A DNA stretch of 64,000 nt from Serripes groenlandicus. Lineage: Eukaryota; Mollusca; Bivalvia; Cardiida; Cardiidae. Made by a program: the position numbers and the translations under genes. The notes beneath the pieces are model-generated. The model had not been told where the DNA came from, did no database searches, and saw only the letters and a program-made list of their open reading frames with translations. Position 1 is the first letter of the stretch; every line of letters starts with the position of its first letter. Of this stretch, positions 30,851 through 41,195 are shown piece by piece. The stretch is from assembly GCA_031761405.1 (NCBI GenBank), contig JASEVX010000011.1:25531238-25595237 (forward strand). Direction: 5' to 3'.

Positions 30851-31148
30851 TTGGGGTTTAACACCGCTATCACCAATCTTTCAGTTGTATCACGGGAAAC
30901 GTTGAACTTGGTCGTTTCTTTAGAAGAAACCTTTCTTTTCCGATATTGTTAACACAAGTCGACTGCTCTAATTGCTTCTGATGTCGTTTGTATAAGGAAA
31001 ACACTTATTGATCTACAAAACAAGCCTTAACAGTTTCCATGCTATAGACATATGATGCCTTAACAGTCTATGAATTTTGGAAACATTTTGGGGAAAAACG
31101 GAAGTAATTTCCTATTGTTTCCGTTATTCTTTACGCTTAAACTGTGTT

Positions 31149-31311
31149 TAACCCTTTTCCAACATACAGACGCTTTCTGAAAACATTGTGATAAATGGAG
31201 AAATTTCTTATCATGTTTTCGACTCTTTTCAATGGTTATACCTTTCTACATTTTTACCGATACATAATAGAGTTATCTACTGCAGCTTTGCTGTAGGTGG
31301 GAAAGGGCTAA
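31149..31311. mobile_element. Family F MITE, internally deleted
   Basis: TTAACCCTTTTCCAACATAC to GTAGGTGGGAAAGGGCTAA. CAGACGCTTTCTGAAAACAT shows loss of the CTCTGCAGCAGACGAC part of the left arm. Confidence 0.83.
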
Positions 31312-31382
31312 GGTCAAATAAGTCAAATCAAAATAGTCCTTAATTTCTTTTTTGTCTGCATATAAATGATAGTATACTATCC

Positions 31383-31582
31383 CCAGAATGCATTGAATAT
31401 ATGACATTGAGTTTAAATTCATTTTAAAAGTATAAATGTGTATAGGATGCACTAGAAATGATTTATTCGTTTTAGTAATTTGACCTTGTTTGGAAAAGAA
31501 AGTAGAGAATGTGAAAAAACAATTTCGATTCCAGAACAATTTCTTCCAAAATGACGGTTACCATTTTCGCCGGGTGATTCTA
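31383..31582 (+). repeat. Family N interspersed repeat
   Basis: CAGAATGCATTGAATATATG, ACATTGAGTTTAAA, GTGTATAGGATGCACTAGAA and TTTGACCTTGTTTGGAAA recur at 45855-46015 in the same order. No terminal repeat or tRNA-like part is visible. Two copies only, so the nature is open. Confidence 0.75.
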
Positions 31583-31778
31583 TCTTGCAAAAAACATAAA
31601 AGTCATAAAGCGCCATTTTCATTGGATTAGTTTAAAGATAAGAGGTAACATGCCTCTTTGCGATGCTATTGGGTGTTCCATATGAGAAACGCTTAGCAAG
31701 TGTGACAATTGAGGGTTGAAACTAGATAATTTACACGGAAACAAAGGAGGAATTTATTTGGTGTATTGTGGCCTTAAT

Positions 31779-32036
31779 GAACCGGTCTCACTATTGAAAA
31801 CAAGAAAACTAACATTATGGACTCTGCGTAATGTATCAACCCGGAGCAGCCTGCTCAGACCACGCAGGCTAATCCTGGCCGATACATTCCGTCTCAGGGG
31901 GATAGAGGTATAGAATAATGATTCCTGAAACAGAACATTTACAGGAGGAGAAAAATGTATGTACGGGTTAGCCTGCGCTGCATGGTTAGGCTTAACCGGT
32001 CGATGCTTTACGCACAGTCCACATTTATCATTAATC
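31779..32036 (+). mobile_element. Family E element, diverged
   Basis: AAGAAAACTAACATTATGGA, GACTCTGCGTAATGTATCAA, GGGGGATAGAGGTATAGAAT and GGTTAGCCTGCGCTGCATGG follow E order. The left terminus contains extra bases and the right terminus is eroded. Confidence 0.82.
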
Positions 32037-32044
32037 CAGCCTGT

Positions 32045-32475
32045 CAATCGTTATGCTAAACCCGTAACCCGCTTTCTACAATGTTTCAGTCATATCACGG
32101 CGTTTCCTGGTTAAGTTATCAGTACTACTGGTCCATTTATCCTATACCAGCCAGTCAGTTGTTATGCTAAACCCGTAACCCGCTTTCAACAATGTTTCAG
32201 TCATATCACGGCGTTTCCTGGTTAAGTTACCAGTACTACTGGCCCATTTATCCTTACACCAGCCAATCAATCGTTATGCTAAACAATGTCTCAGTCATAT
32301 CACGGCGGTCCCTGGTAAAGTTACCAGTACTACTGGTCCATTTATCCTGACACTAGCCAGTATTTGTAATGCTAAACCCGAAACCCTGCGCACCAAGTAG
32401 TGCCACCAATACTACATTTTATTTGTAGGACCCTCCTGTCGGATATCGAACCCGCGACCTGCCGCGTCCGATTAC
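32045..32475 (-). mobile_element. V-type SINE with triplicated central domain
   Basis: Three tandem units of about 100-113 bp (from about 32050, 32159 and 32272) each carry CAGTCATATCACGGCG, the GTACTACTGGTCCATTTAT domain (one C/T variant) and GTTATGCTAAAC. A single tRNA-like head follows at 32425-32475 (CGGATATCGAACCCGCGACC). Normal copies have this domain once, so it expanded after or during insertion. Confidence 0.88.
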
Positions 32476-32810
32476 AATACAACTCTACACAAATATTTTT
32501 TTAGTATTATTACAACTTATGGGAAATAAAATTGATATTGTTTTATTGATTTTTTAACTTGAAGTGAGCTTATAATTGGAAAAGTTTGCAATAAAAAAAA
32601 GGCCATCGTATATAAGTCAATCTCAATTAATCAGCGGAGGAAAGTACTAAACATGTTTTCACTCCTACGTAACACGTCGATTTCCACATCAAAGGGAACG
32701 TGTTCATTTATTGGCTTAATTACAGGCAATGTATCAGGTACAAAACTAGTTTATAAACAATGGATTTACAGGTTGGATTATACAGCGTACTTATCGTAAC
32801 TTAACATCAT
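32476..32810. other. Stretch with no recognised feature
   Basis: No repeat, RNA gene or coding frame supported. Confidence 0.45.
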
Positions 32811-33010
32811 TGACCCTTTCCTACTCGTAGACGCGGACGACATTTGAAAACATTGTTGGCAAAAGGAGAAATTGCTCAAAACCAGCAACTTCACTTTTTT
32901 GCCACAATGTTTATAACTTCTTTCCCAGTTATTATACCAATAGAGATTTTCTATATTTTTGCGTGAAAGTCGTCTGCTGCAGATTCGTTGTATTTCGGGA
33001 AAGGGTTCAA
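32811..33010. mobile_element. Family F MITE
   Basis: TTGACCCTTTCCTACTCGTA to TTTCGGGAAAGGGTTCAA. Hairpin GGAGAAATTGCTCAAAACCA with GCAACTTCAC, right arm GTCGTCTGCTGCAGATTCG. Confidence 0.87.
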
Positions 33011-33096
33011 CTGTATTCCGGAACCGTCGATCGACATTGCAGCCAGTTTATTTTAAATCGTTTACCCACCCACTCTCATTTCTAACAGTGACATTT

Positions 33097-33819
33097 GAGC
33101 CGTCCCACGAGAAAACCAACATTGTGGACTCTGCGTAAAGTATCGACCCAGATCAGCCTAAGCATGCCACGCAGGCTTACCTGGACCGACACTGTTCGTA
33201 TCCTGTGGATTTTCTGTTTCAGGAATAACTACTGTATACATCTATCCCCCCTAAGACGGAATGTGTCGGCCGGATCAGTCTGCGCGGACAGCGCAGGCTG
33301 ATCTGGTCGATACATTACGCAGATATATTGATATGAGCCGTCCCTCGAGAAAACCAACATTGTGGACTCTGCGTAAACTATCGACCCAGATCAGACTAAG
33401 CATGCCGCGCAGGCTAACTCGGACAGACACTTCCAGCCTCCTGTGGATTAACTGTTTCAGGAATCACTACTCTATCTATCCCCCTAAGACGGAATGTGTC
33501 GGCCGGATCAGTCTGCACGGACAGCGCAGGCTGATCTGGTCGATATATTACGCAGATGTCTATCGCCGCAGAAAAGCAACATTGTGGACTCTGCGTAAAG
33601 TATCGACCCAGATCAGCCTAAGCATGCCGCGCAGGCTTACACCCGGATGGACACTTTTCGCCTCCTGTGGATCTATGTTTCAGGAATCATTACTCTATAC
33701 CTCTACCACCCTGAGACGGAATGTGTTGGCCCGGATCAGTCTGCGCGGACTGCGCAGGCTGATCTGGGTCGATACATTACGCAGATGCCATAATATTGGT
33801 TTTCTCGCGGGACGGTTCA
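33097..33819 (-). mobile_element. Family E tandem trimer
   Basis: Three head-to-tail E units (33097-33333, 33334-33559, 33560-33819). Units one and two stop at CATTACGCAGAT and lack the right terminal repeat; only unit three ends with GGTTTTCTCGCGGGACGGTT. The repeated text GTGGACTCTGCGTAAAGTAT and GACGGAATGTGTCGGCC is nearly identical between units. A 193-codon open frame spanning this region is produced by the repeats and is not a gene. Confidence 0.92.
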
Positions 33820-33885
33820 TTTGTCAGTCATTTGACGTTTGATCAGATAAATGGTGGTGCCGGGAAGTAGTTCAGTTTTAGCTTA

Positions 33886-34061
33886 AACTTATTTATTTTA
33901 CATCGATTGCGAAAACAAGCATTTAACTTATATCAACCACGCTGGATGTCTGCTTCCTGGAGACTTAACCAGTACTTGCTCCGTTGTTATGGATACTTTC
34001 TGACGGGCAGAACACACTCATCACGGGATTCGAACGTAGGTACGACAGGCCGACGATCTTT
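33886..34061 (-). mobile_element. C-type SINE, partial
   Basis: Minus-strand tail TTATTTATTTTACATCGATT, body GGATGTCTGCTTCCTGGAGA and CTTAACCAGTACTTGCTCCG, head TCATCACGGGATTCGAACGT then AGGCCGACGATCTTTC. Part of the B box and most of the A-box region are eroded. Confidence 0.8.
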
Positions 34062-34241
34062 CATTTCAATCGTCGTTATTGCTTAGGACGTAATCTTCTT
34101 CGTGTTAAATGACCAATACTAAGTTAACTCTTATTAAAACGAAACAATAAAAAAAGGTTTAACATTCAAGCTGTTGTTCGCGTGACAGCTTTGTTGTATA
34201 TTTTCCTACATATTGTTTTATTCTTAACATAAAAGGACAAC

Positions 34242-34332
34242 ATGTTAGGCGACACATCAGGGCATATCTACATATTGTATGATATTAATCTTACACCGGT
34301 CTGTAATTTAAGATATCCGATACACCATGTCT
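34242..34332. other. Short unassigned stretch
   Basis: A 90-codon plus-strand frame (34242-34514) starts here and runs into a SINE; not supported as a gene. Confidence 0.4.
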
Positions 34333-34705
34333 GGTTGATTGAACATTTGGATGTTTACGACGTTTTCAACGGTTTTTCATTTATACAACGGCGGCCACTT
34401 CACCTAATGTGTGTTACCTCACACCTCTTCTCCACATACTGCTTTTCTCACGAAACTGGCTGCATTCAATATAGTCTATTCAGCGGTACACACATAATGT
34501 TTGTTATCTCATGACTTTACATACAAAGCTTTCAATTTATTGGCAATACGTATTAGTCATTTACAAAACAATTCTATGGCAAAGATAGACATAATACATG
34601 CATATATATACAATCATCGGAAATAATGAATGATCAAGCGGGGGTTCAATCTAATGACGTCTAGATCGATAGCCGTCTAGGTTACCGACCGAGCTATCGC
34701 GGCAC
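34333..34705 (-). repeat. Diverged B-type SINE with internal insertion
   Basis: TTACGACGTTTTCAACGGTT, ACGGCGGCCACTTCACCTAA and AACTGGCTGCATTCAATATA are B body text. CAATCATCGGAAATAATGAA, GCGGGGGTTCAATCT and CGACCGAGCTATCGC are the remaining body and head. About 110 unrelated bases (34490-34605) separate the two parts. Confidence 0.65.
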
Positions 34706-34745
34706 TACACGTCGGGTGCTTAGTAGGCGGTACGTTCTTGTTTCA

Positions 34746-34861
34746 ATCGCATTAAAACCAGACCTAATCTGCGCTCGCTCGTAGATAGGTCTGATGACTG
34801 CCCCGTAAAGGTCGGCTCAGTTTGACCTTCGCGTATTTTGGTCTGATTTTAAAGAAACTGG
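34746..34861. repeat. Possible small inverted-repeat element
   Basis: GCATTAAAACCAGACC at the left and GGTCTGATTTTAAAG at the right are imperfect inverses around CTGCGCTCGCTCGTAGATAG. Only one copy is seen, so the boundaries are uncertain. Confidence 0.4.
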
Positions 34862-35019
34862 CTCTTGATGAAACCAGTTTGCAACTTAAACCCAACAATT
34901 TATTGATATAAATATAAAATGTGTATTAGAAACACAGTTGTGTATGAGGTGATAATGTATTCTTGAATATGAACGATGTGTTTCATTGACTGCCCCTTAT
35001 GCCTCTTTTATATTTGCTC

Positions 35020-35600
35020 TATGGCCAGGATACGTCGACCGTAGGTCCCCGAAATCAAGAGATACATGCGACGGCCGCAGAAGATCTGTGGTGGCCTCAG
35101 GGTCACCCTAGGGCGTATCTCTATCTTTTACAGGCCGTAGTGGTCGCCGTGGGATTATAGCGCGGAGCTACAATTTCTTTTCATTTCTAGGTTCGCCGTA
35201 GCAATTAGACACGCCGTGGCCATGCCGTAGAGCGGTTCCACGGCGACCATACGTCTGGCGTACGGTGGTCTTGCGTTTGTCATGCGGCTGTCCTAGGGTC
35301 TTATGAATAATAATTGACTTGATAATTACAATTGTGGCGGCCGCAGGATTTCCACGGACGACCAGTGCCCGTACGGTGGCCTTGTGGTATGTGGCACAAC
35401 CTGCAGGCAACGCAAGGACCACTCACGGCTCCTGTACGCTCGCCGCACGCCATCCGTGGCAGTCTGCGTCGTGCGAGGAGCAGGTATATATACCTTATAT
35501 ACTCCAGGTGTATAGCGGTAGCCTGGTCAAATGGTCGCCGTATGGTCCTTCTGCGGCCGCCTTGCAGCTACATTGCGTATGCCTTGGTATTTGTCAAAAA
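35020..35600. other. GC- and CpG-rich island of unknown nature
   Basis: Composition changes abruptly from AT-rich to GC-rich. Motifs GGTCGCCGT, GTACGGTGG, GCGGCCGC and GCCGTGG recur irregularly on both strands (GGCCGTAGTGGTCGCCGTGG near 35133, ATGGTCGCCGTATGGTCC near 35531). Open frames on both strands (35168-35422 minus, 35319-35729 plus) have alanine-, arginine- and threonine-rich translations with no known domain. It could be a decayed tandem repeat, a transposon interior or a CpG island. Confidence 0.6.
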
Positions 35601-36449
35601 CCTATGGCCGCCACAGTGAATAAGGCATTAGAGATAATATTGTTCTCAAATTCAAAACAAATTAGCTTAGCTAATGTGTGTGGCGTTAAAGTGTTTGTGC
35701 AAGCTCCCCAACAGGCCTCACCCCAATAAATCACCTTTACTTTTGAATGACTTCTTGATGTTGTTAATGTGACTTTAAAACCGTTCTACCTCGGTTATTA
35801 AACACTATACTCCTTACACTATGAGCGTCCTTGCCTAAGCTTTGGTAGCCTATAGCATTCGAAAGTGACGGAGGGACGTGCGCGACGCAGTGGATTAGGG
35901 GTAGACGTAGACATGTTATGTGTTGTTCTTAGACTGTGTATAAAGTAGTTAGATAAAATGTAGGAATTAGCAACGCGATGCGTTCAAGTACCAACTTCAG
36001 CGTCTCTATTTCTTTTTTTGGGAAACTATTCAATATGCTAAATACATATATGTAGCGAAAGGTTTCAACGAAGAACTTGTTTGAACATGTTCAACATGTT
36101 TTGGGTGATTTGGTAATACAAGATGTGTATACCGAAGTAAATTTTGCGAGACAAGGTACAAATTAGAAAAATAAACCAGAACCTTTTCATTGATACAGAC
36201 ATATTTTACGCTTTACAAAAAACGAAATTGATACAATGTAACGCTTGTGAAAAAAACGAGAAATACATATGTAGTCACGTTTGAGCATTTTCTCTTTTCC
36301 CCACAATAAGAATTAGGTTTAGTTGGAAAGCCATTTGGATTGTTGGGAAAGCGCCATAGCGCGAAACGCTATAATGGTCGCCAATGGAAAAAGTATTGCT
36401 TCCATCTGACCTAAATTCTGTGCGAATATTTGTCCATTGATTGTTGTGC
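35601..36449. other. Mostly unassigned stretch
   Basis: CACGTTTGAGCATTTTCTCT near 36276 recalls the F hairpin. No gene recognised. Confidence 0.35.
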
Positions 36450-36530
36450 ACAGGGGTAAACACACCGGCGCTAGGCTAGGAAATGTGCCTTTCCCAAGTG
36501 CACTTCACCATAACCATTGCGCCGTGGATG
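36450..36530 (-). repeat. D-type SINE fragment
   Basis: CTAGGCTAGGAAATGTGCCT, TTCCCAAGTGCACTTCACCA and TAACCATTGCG match the D body in minus orientation. The tRNA-like head is absent and an F right half follows at once, suggesting interruption. Confidence 0.65.
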
Positions 36531-36538
36531 ATCATCGT

Positions 36539-36629
36539 GAGTAATTTCTCATTGTGCCACAATGATTTCCATAGTCGTCTACTGCAGAGGCGTCAGAAAG
36601 CTTCTATATGTAGGAAAGGGTTTACCTTG
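36539..36629. repeat. Family F right half
   Basis: GAGTAATTTCTCATTGTGCC, GTCGTCTACTGCAGAGGCGT and CTATATGTAGGAAAGGGTTT are the right half of F. The left half may be the F-like text near 36276, with the D fragment between. Confidence 0.7.
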
Positions 36630-36721
36630 TCCCGGAATTTACCGATTTGGTACACATAGTTTAAATCTAATCACGAAGGACGTCAGAGGACTCTTTCGAG
36701 TGAACGAGTTTAGCCGCTCAT

Positions 36722-36951
36722 AACCCTTTCCCTCATACGACAATTCTGCAGCAGACGACTTTGAACATATTTCGTCAAAAAATGGAAAATCTCTATAATT
36801 GAATGGATAACCTATGACAAAAAGTGGAAAAAAACGTTGCAAAAGGAGAAATTGCACGTTTTGTGCAATTTCTTCTTTTGTTACTATGTTTTCAAAAATT
36901 CGTCTGCTGAAGAGGGGTCGGAAAAAGCGTCTATATGAGGGAAAGGGATAA
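36722..36951. mobile_element. Family F MITE, complete
   Basis: CATAACCCTTTCCCTCATAC to ATGAGGGAAAGGGATAA. Subfamily marker TCTCTATAATTGAATGGATA. The loop is changed to GCACGTTTTGTGC in the middle of the hairpin, a compensated change that keeps pairing. Confidence 0.92.
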
Positions 36952-37177
36952 TCTATTACCCCCAGCCTGAATGTCAATATTAGATGACCATCAATCCCTA
37001 TGTTTCAATTGGTTTGCATTATGATGAGTGTATGCTCTGCAGATTGTTATCACAGCATTGTCACGTACAACATATTTATCCAACTTGGAGTACACAAAAA
37101 AAAGGCATACGTGACTGATGAGTATTTATTTGTAGAATGTTACAAGTAGTTCTATAATACGACATTATATATATGTG

Positions 37178-37485
37178 GATTGATTGATTGATTGATTGAT
37201 TGGGGTTTAACGCCGTTTTTAACAATTTCTCAGTCATATCACGACGGCCAGTTCACCTACTCATATGTTTCCTGGTTTTCGCACACCAGTACTCCACACA
37301 ACAATCTTCCCAAGCAACTGGCTGCTTTTCCACATAGACTTAGCCCATTGGTGGAAGACGAATAACGCATGTCGCAATGACTTTTGTCAATCGTCGGAAA
37401 GAAAGTTGGCCGAGCCGGGATTCGAACTCACCACCCCTGGATTGACAGCCTGCGTCGTTACCGAATGAGCTACCAGGACTCGACT
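37178..37485 (-). mobile_element. B-type SINE, full length
   Basis: Tail GATTGATTGATTGATTGATT at the left, body CAGTCATATCACGACGGCCA and GCCCATTGGTGGAAGACGAA, head GAGCCGGGATTCGAACTCAC and CCGAATGAGCTACCAGGACT. It lies 8 bp from a plus-strand C-type SINE. Confidence 0.9.
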
Positions 37486-37493
37486 ATATATAA

Positions 37494-37706
37494 GTGGAAG
37501 ACAGTGGTACAGAGGTAGACCGTCGGCCTCTTGTACCAAAGGTTCCGGGTTCGAATCCCGTGCTAAGCGGGTTCTGCCTTTGGAATTTTTTTCCACACAA
37601 ACGGCGTGAGTACTGGTTAAGTTTCCAGGAAGCAGACATCGAGCGTGATTAATATAAGCTTTAAGCTTGTTTCGCAATCGATGTAAAATAAATAACTTTA
37701 AACTTT
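37494..37706 (+). mobile_element. C-type SINE, reference copy
   Basis: Head GTGGAAGACAGTGGTACAGA, GGTAGACCGTCGGCCTC and B box GGGTTCGAATCCCG. Body CCACACAAACGGCGTGAGTA, CTGGTTAAGTTTCCAGGAAG and CAGACATCGAGCGTGATTAA. Tail CGCAATCGATGTAAAATAAA. About 210 bp. Derivation from a tRNA is inferred from box spacing; Pol III transcription is expected. Confidence 0.9.
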
Positions 37707-38138
37707 ACATTATATATATGAATAATTAATCTCTTGGACAGTGTAATTACACTAGAACGTATGTTTCTCTGATCAGACACATACTAAAACAGGGTAAGAA
37801 ATGGCACAACTTGGCAGGGTTACGCATTTTTCTATTGAATTAACGACTGTTTAAACCTATCCTAACTAATTAATTATTTTACCATTAAATAAAATAACTC
37901 AGTTATAATTTCCGGATTAGCTATGTTCCTATTGTCCCGAGGAAAATAAATAACACATTCATCCTCTATAATTGCTTCATAAATACACTTATAGATACAT
38001 TAATCGGTTTTTCCACTGTTATTGGACACAAATTACCGCTCTACCATCCCTCAGAGGCTGGAGGGATGCTCAATAAGAATTTCAGCCACAGTATAGCCCT
38101 TGTTTGAACCGTAAGAAATGTAAGGTGTTGGACAAATA
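37707..38138. other. Stretch with no recognised feature
   Basis: No repeat, RNA gene or coding frame supported. Confidence 0.45.
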
Positions 38139-38334
38139 TGACCCGAGAAAACCCACATTATGGCCTCTGCGTAATTTATCGACCCAGATCAGTCTGCACA
38201 GTCCGCGCAGACTGATCAGGGCCGACACATTCCGTATCAGGGGCATAGATATATAGAGTAATGATTCCTGAAAAAGAAAATCCACAGGAGTCGAAAAAAG
38301 TGTCTGTCCGGGTTAGCCTGCGCGGCATGCTTAT
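38139..38334 (+). mobile_element. Family E element, right-truncated
   Basis: TGACCCGAGAAAACCCACAT, CAGTCTGCACAGTCCGCGCA, AGAGTAATGATTCCTGAAAA, then GCCTGCGCGGCATGCTTATG, where it stops. The right terminal inverted repeat is missing. Confidence 0.85.
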
Positions 38335-39309
38335 GTTAAAAATTGCAATCTTTGTTAAGTTGTCATATTAAGAACTTCGAAACTAGCGACTTAAATATTA
38401 ATTTCTACAAGAGTTTAACATCTTTATGTTATACTCTGTAGCTTTTGTGACATTCTTTCACTTCTCAATGACTATGGACATTGTATGGGTGTGTGTTCTT
38501 TTGTAAATGACCATGAACATTACATGCGTCTCAATAATCGTTCTGTGCTATATGAATATACAATTCAATCTAACTTGACTTTCAATTTTCACTTTCTAAG
38601 AATATGTTCTGAAACTACCTTACATGTTAAAATTTTATGGGGGATGACGGTAGTTGCTTGCCTTGAGCTGTTTCGATTTCCCTCAAAATATATTTAAAAG
38701 TCGTCTCCGAACCAACGTGTTTTGGGAGGTCTCGGAGAGTAAATATTATTCATGAACCCGGCCATGGAAAAAGGTACAAGTTGATTTTTTTGATCAGTTA
38801 AGGTTACGATAATTCCGGACATTTGTTCCATATTAATCAATCCACATACGTTTGCAGAATCCTCTAACAAGCTTGTCGTACGTGGTATGTGCACAGTGTA
38901 GATCTTGATCAGACTGTGCAAATGTACTGGTTTATCTGGATCTACAGACTACACTAAAGCCAACTAAACCCTTACCTCAGAGACCGACTCATATCACTCT
39001 CTACACCTTACGTACCGGGGCATTGGATGTCATGCGGAGACGAAATGTGTCCTCCGTTTACACGGGTTCCTCTAGAATTGTACCGGAAAATACAGGTCAT
39101 ATACACAAAAGCTCTGTCTCCATTGTGAAGTTCGGGCTTAACAAGGTCAATGAAAGTTTAAAGAATATTAACATGCGAAGAAACAGTCAATTTCCCGTAT
39201 GGAAAACTAATTAATCTTATCCGCGGACCTGATTTGATATTTTCACAGCTGTTCATATTTTAAACATCTTAGGAAAAATTATAATAGTCGACATATTTCA
39301 TGTTTAATT
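38335..39309. other. Unique-looking stretch, no confirmed gene
   Basis: Almost free of the window's repeat families. Two short frames have protein-like composition (38694-38921 minus, 75 codons; 39023-39214 plus, 63 codons), but I recognise no domain and no splice context is convincing. It is one of the more plausible places for an unrecognised exon. Confidence 0.35.
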
Positions 39310-39440
39310 GCAACAGGTTTGTTCATAGTTGTAAAATAACAGAATTGCTCATCGTATGCAATTATTCCTTTCCCTACTATTTTTTCAATTGTATATGCAG
39401 CAGATACTTTATAAAAGGGTTGTACCAAGGAAAGGGTCAC
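39310..39440. repeat. Degenerate family F copy
   Basis: CAGAATTGCTCATCGTATGC, TATGCAGCAGATACTTTATA and AAGGAAAGGGTCAC recall F but in a damaged order. Confidence 0.4.
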
Positions 39441-39559
39441 ATTCGCGGTATTTGAATGGGGAATAAATACTTTATGATGAAGAAGGAGACGAGGAAGTGC
39501 AACACTTCATGCTGAACGTATTAGCGGCATTAGATACTATATACTATAGTATACTATAT

Positions 39560-39791
39560 CGAGTAACTCAAATTGGTCTTTTTTTTACGATGTTAATCAC
39601 TTCGCCATAAGTCTAAAAATATAAGCGTTAAATCATTGTTCTTGGTAAACAATGAAATTTATTTAGGTGCCATTGCTCGTTCTGAGCAATGGCACCTAAA
39701 TTTGCATTGTTTACAAAGGGGTCAAAATTGCCCCTAAACCAGGGTTTTCAAAATAGGTTTTTAGTTACAACCGTTTCACGCCAAGCTCTCG
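39560..39791 (-). mobile_element. Family A element, left terminal repeat partly deleted
   Basis: The right terminus GTTTCACGCCAAGCTCTCG is present. The left retains CGAG followed directly by TAACTCAAATTGG, losing about 20 bp of the terminal repeat. ATAT stands on both sides (39556-39559, 39792-39795). Confidence 0.88.
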
Positions 39792-39807
39792 ATATATAGA
39801 AGGAAGG

Positions 39808-39850
39808 GGTGTGATTAGCGGTTGCAACTTAAAAACTTATTTCAAAACAT
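39808..39850 (+). repeat. Family A left-arm relic
   Basis: TGTGATTAGCGGTTGCAACT followed by AAAAACTTATTTCAAAAC resembles the left arm of A. It lies 17 bp right of the preceding A copy. Confidence 0.5.
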
Positions 39851-40329
39851 ACGCGATAGGTAGTGAATGATACAAATACCTGTATAAACATGATCCGTTC
39901 ATTTATGATTTTAAATTTGATATTATATGACTTTACTCATAAGATTAGGTTATACCAATTACGCCGACTTGCTTTTGTAAATACATAAAATAATTGAGCG
40001 CCTGTAGCACTGATGACCAGTAATTGTATTTAGACTTATGGTACAGTTACGGATTACTGTTCAAATAAAATCCTCAAAATAAGACGAAATCATCAGAATT
40101 ATAGATGGCTCTGTTCTGTAATAACTGCATCTTGTACAAAATGCAGGTTCGCCATGCTCGCACGAAACCGTCGAAATAATTATAGATATGTATATATGTA
40201 TATATGTATATAGACTGCTTGTACCACACATTGATAAGAATGAATGAATATATGTACACAGACATTACCTTTATATATAGTGACATATAGGCCCACGGGG
40301 CCGGGTGTTTTTTCAACGAACTTTGTTAA

Positions 40330-40396
40330 ATCTTTTATTATATGTTATACACATGTCACTTTAATAAAATATTTACTTACTTTACTTACTTACTTA
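40330..40396 (+). repeat. Possible LINE tail with (TTAC)n
   Basis: CACTTTAATAAAATATTTAC followed by TTACTTTACTTACTTACTTA has an AATAAA signal and a tetranucleotide tail, as at the 3' ends of some non-LTR retrotransposons. No coding remnant. Confidence 0.4.
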
Positions 40397-40537
40397 TATA
40401 TACACTTATCCCGTCTGGTTACCTGTATGCACGAATTTAATCAACGTTCTTTCAGTCTGACCCTTGTTCTCACTTATAATTCTTCAATAATAAACAAGTC
40501 TCGGCATAGTCTAAATATATAAACTGCTCCTACATTT

Positions 40538-40772
40538 AATGATTGATGATTGTTTGTTGTTTTAAGCCGCTGATTAGCTATATCACGGGCGTTTCCTTGA
40601 TAAGTTACCAGTACTACTGGTCCATTCCTGACACCTGTCAGTCAGTCGTGATGCTAAACCAGCAACCCTAAGCGCCAAGGAGGTCAGCCATTACTACCAT
40701 TTTTAAAGTATTTGGTATGACTCGGCAGGGGTTTGAGCCAACGACCTCCGGCACCCAATGTCGTACTAAAGT
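40538..40772 (-). mobile_element. V-type SINE
   Basis: Minus-strand body GATAAGTTACCAGTACTACT, GGTCCATTCCTGACACCTGT, CAGTCAGTCGTGATGCTAAA, then head text TTTGGTATGACTCGGCAGGG and TTTGAGCCAACGACCTCCGG (eroded B box). Confidence 0.83.
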
Positions 40773-40823
40773 ATAATAACTGATGTTAGGTACCAGTTGA
40801 GGAGGTATACCACAATTTAAATA

Positions 40824-40905
40824 CTATGGCTATTGTGCCAGGAGCGAGGAACCGTGAGTTCAAATCCCAGCACGTAAGCCATTGTTCCGTTCTTCTTCGA
40901 CGAGT
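40824..40905 (+). repeat. tRNA-like SINE head fragment
   Basis: GTGAGTTCAAATCCCAGCAC is a B-box-like segment followed by CCATTGTTCCGTTCTTCTTC, reminiscent of the B-type SINE after its head. The A-box part is rearranged. Confidence 0.4.
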
Positions 40906-40924
40906 TGGCTAAACGTATATATAT

Positions 40925-41157
40925 CGAGGGCTTGGCGTGAAACGGTTGTATCTAAAAAACCTGGTTTAGGGGCAATTTTGACCCCTTTGTAAACAATGCA
41001 AATTTAGGTGCCATTGCTCAAAACGAGTAATGACACCTAAATTTCCATTGTTTACCAAGTAAAATGATTTAACGCTTAAAAATACTTATGGCGAGGTGAT
41101 TAACTTTGTTAAAAAAAATACCAATTTAAGTTACAACCGTTTGACGCCAAGCCCTCG
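40925..41157 (+). mobile_element. Family A element, complete
   Basis: CGAGGGCTTGGCGTGAAACG to GTTTGACGCCAAGCCCTCG. ATAT on both sides (40921-40924, 41158-41161). Central palindrome GGTGCCATTGCTCAAAACGA. Short internal deletion in the left third. Confidence 0.92.
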
Positions 41158-41195
41158 ATATATTTATGTGATGTTTGCCTGTTGCCAAACACCAA

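Noticed and set aside
33261..33842. The longest open frame in the window, 193 codons on the plus strand
   Set aside because: It lies in the family E trimer, and the protein repeats with the DNA unit. The same translated phrase (TLWTLRKVSTQISL and similar) appears wherever E occurs, as expected for non-coding repeats.
35319..35729. 136-codon plus-strand open frame in the GC-rich island
   Set aside because: GC-rich DNA has few stop codons by chance. Open frames occur on both strands and none shows a known domain.
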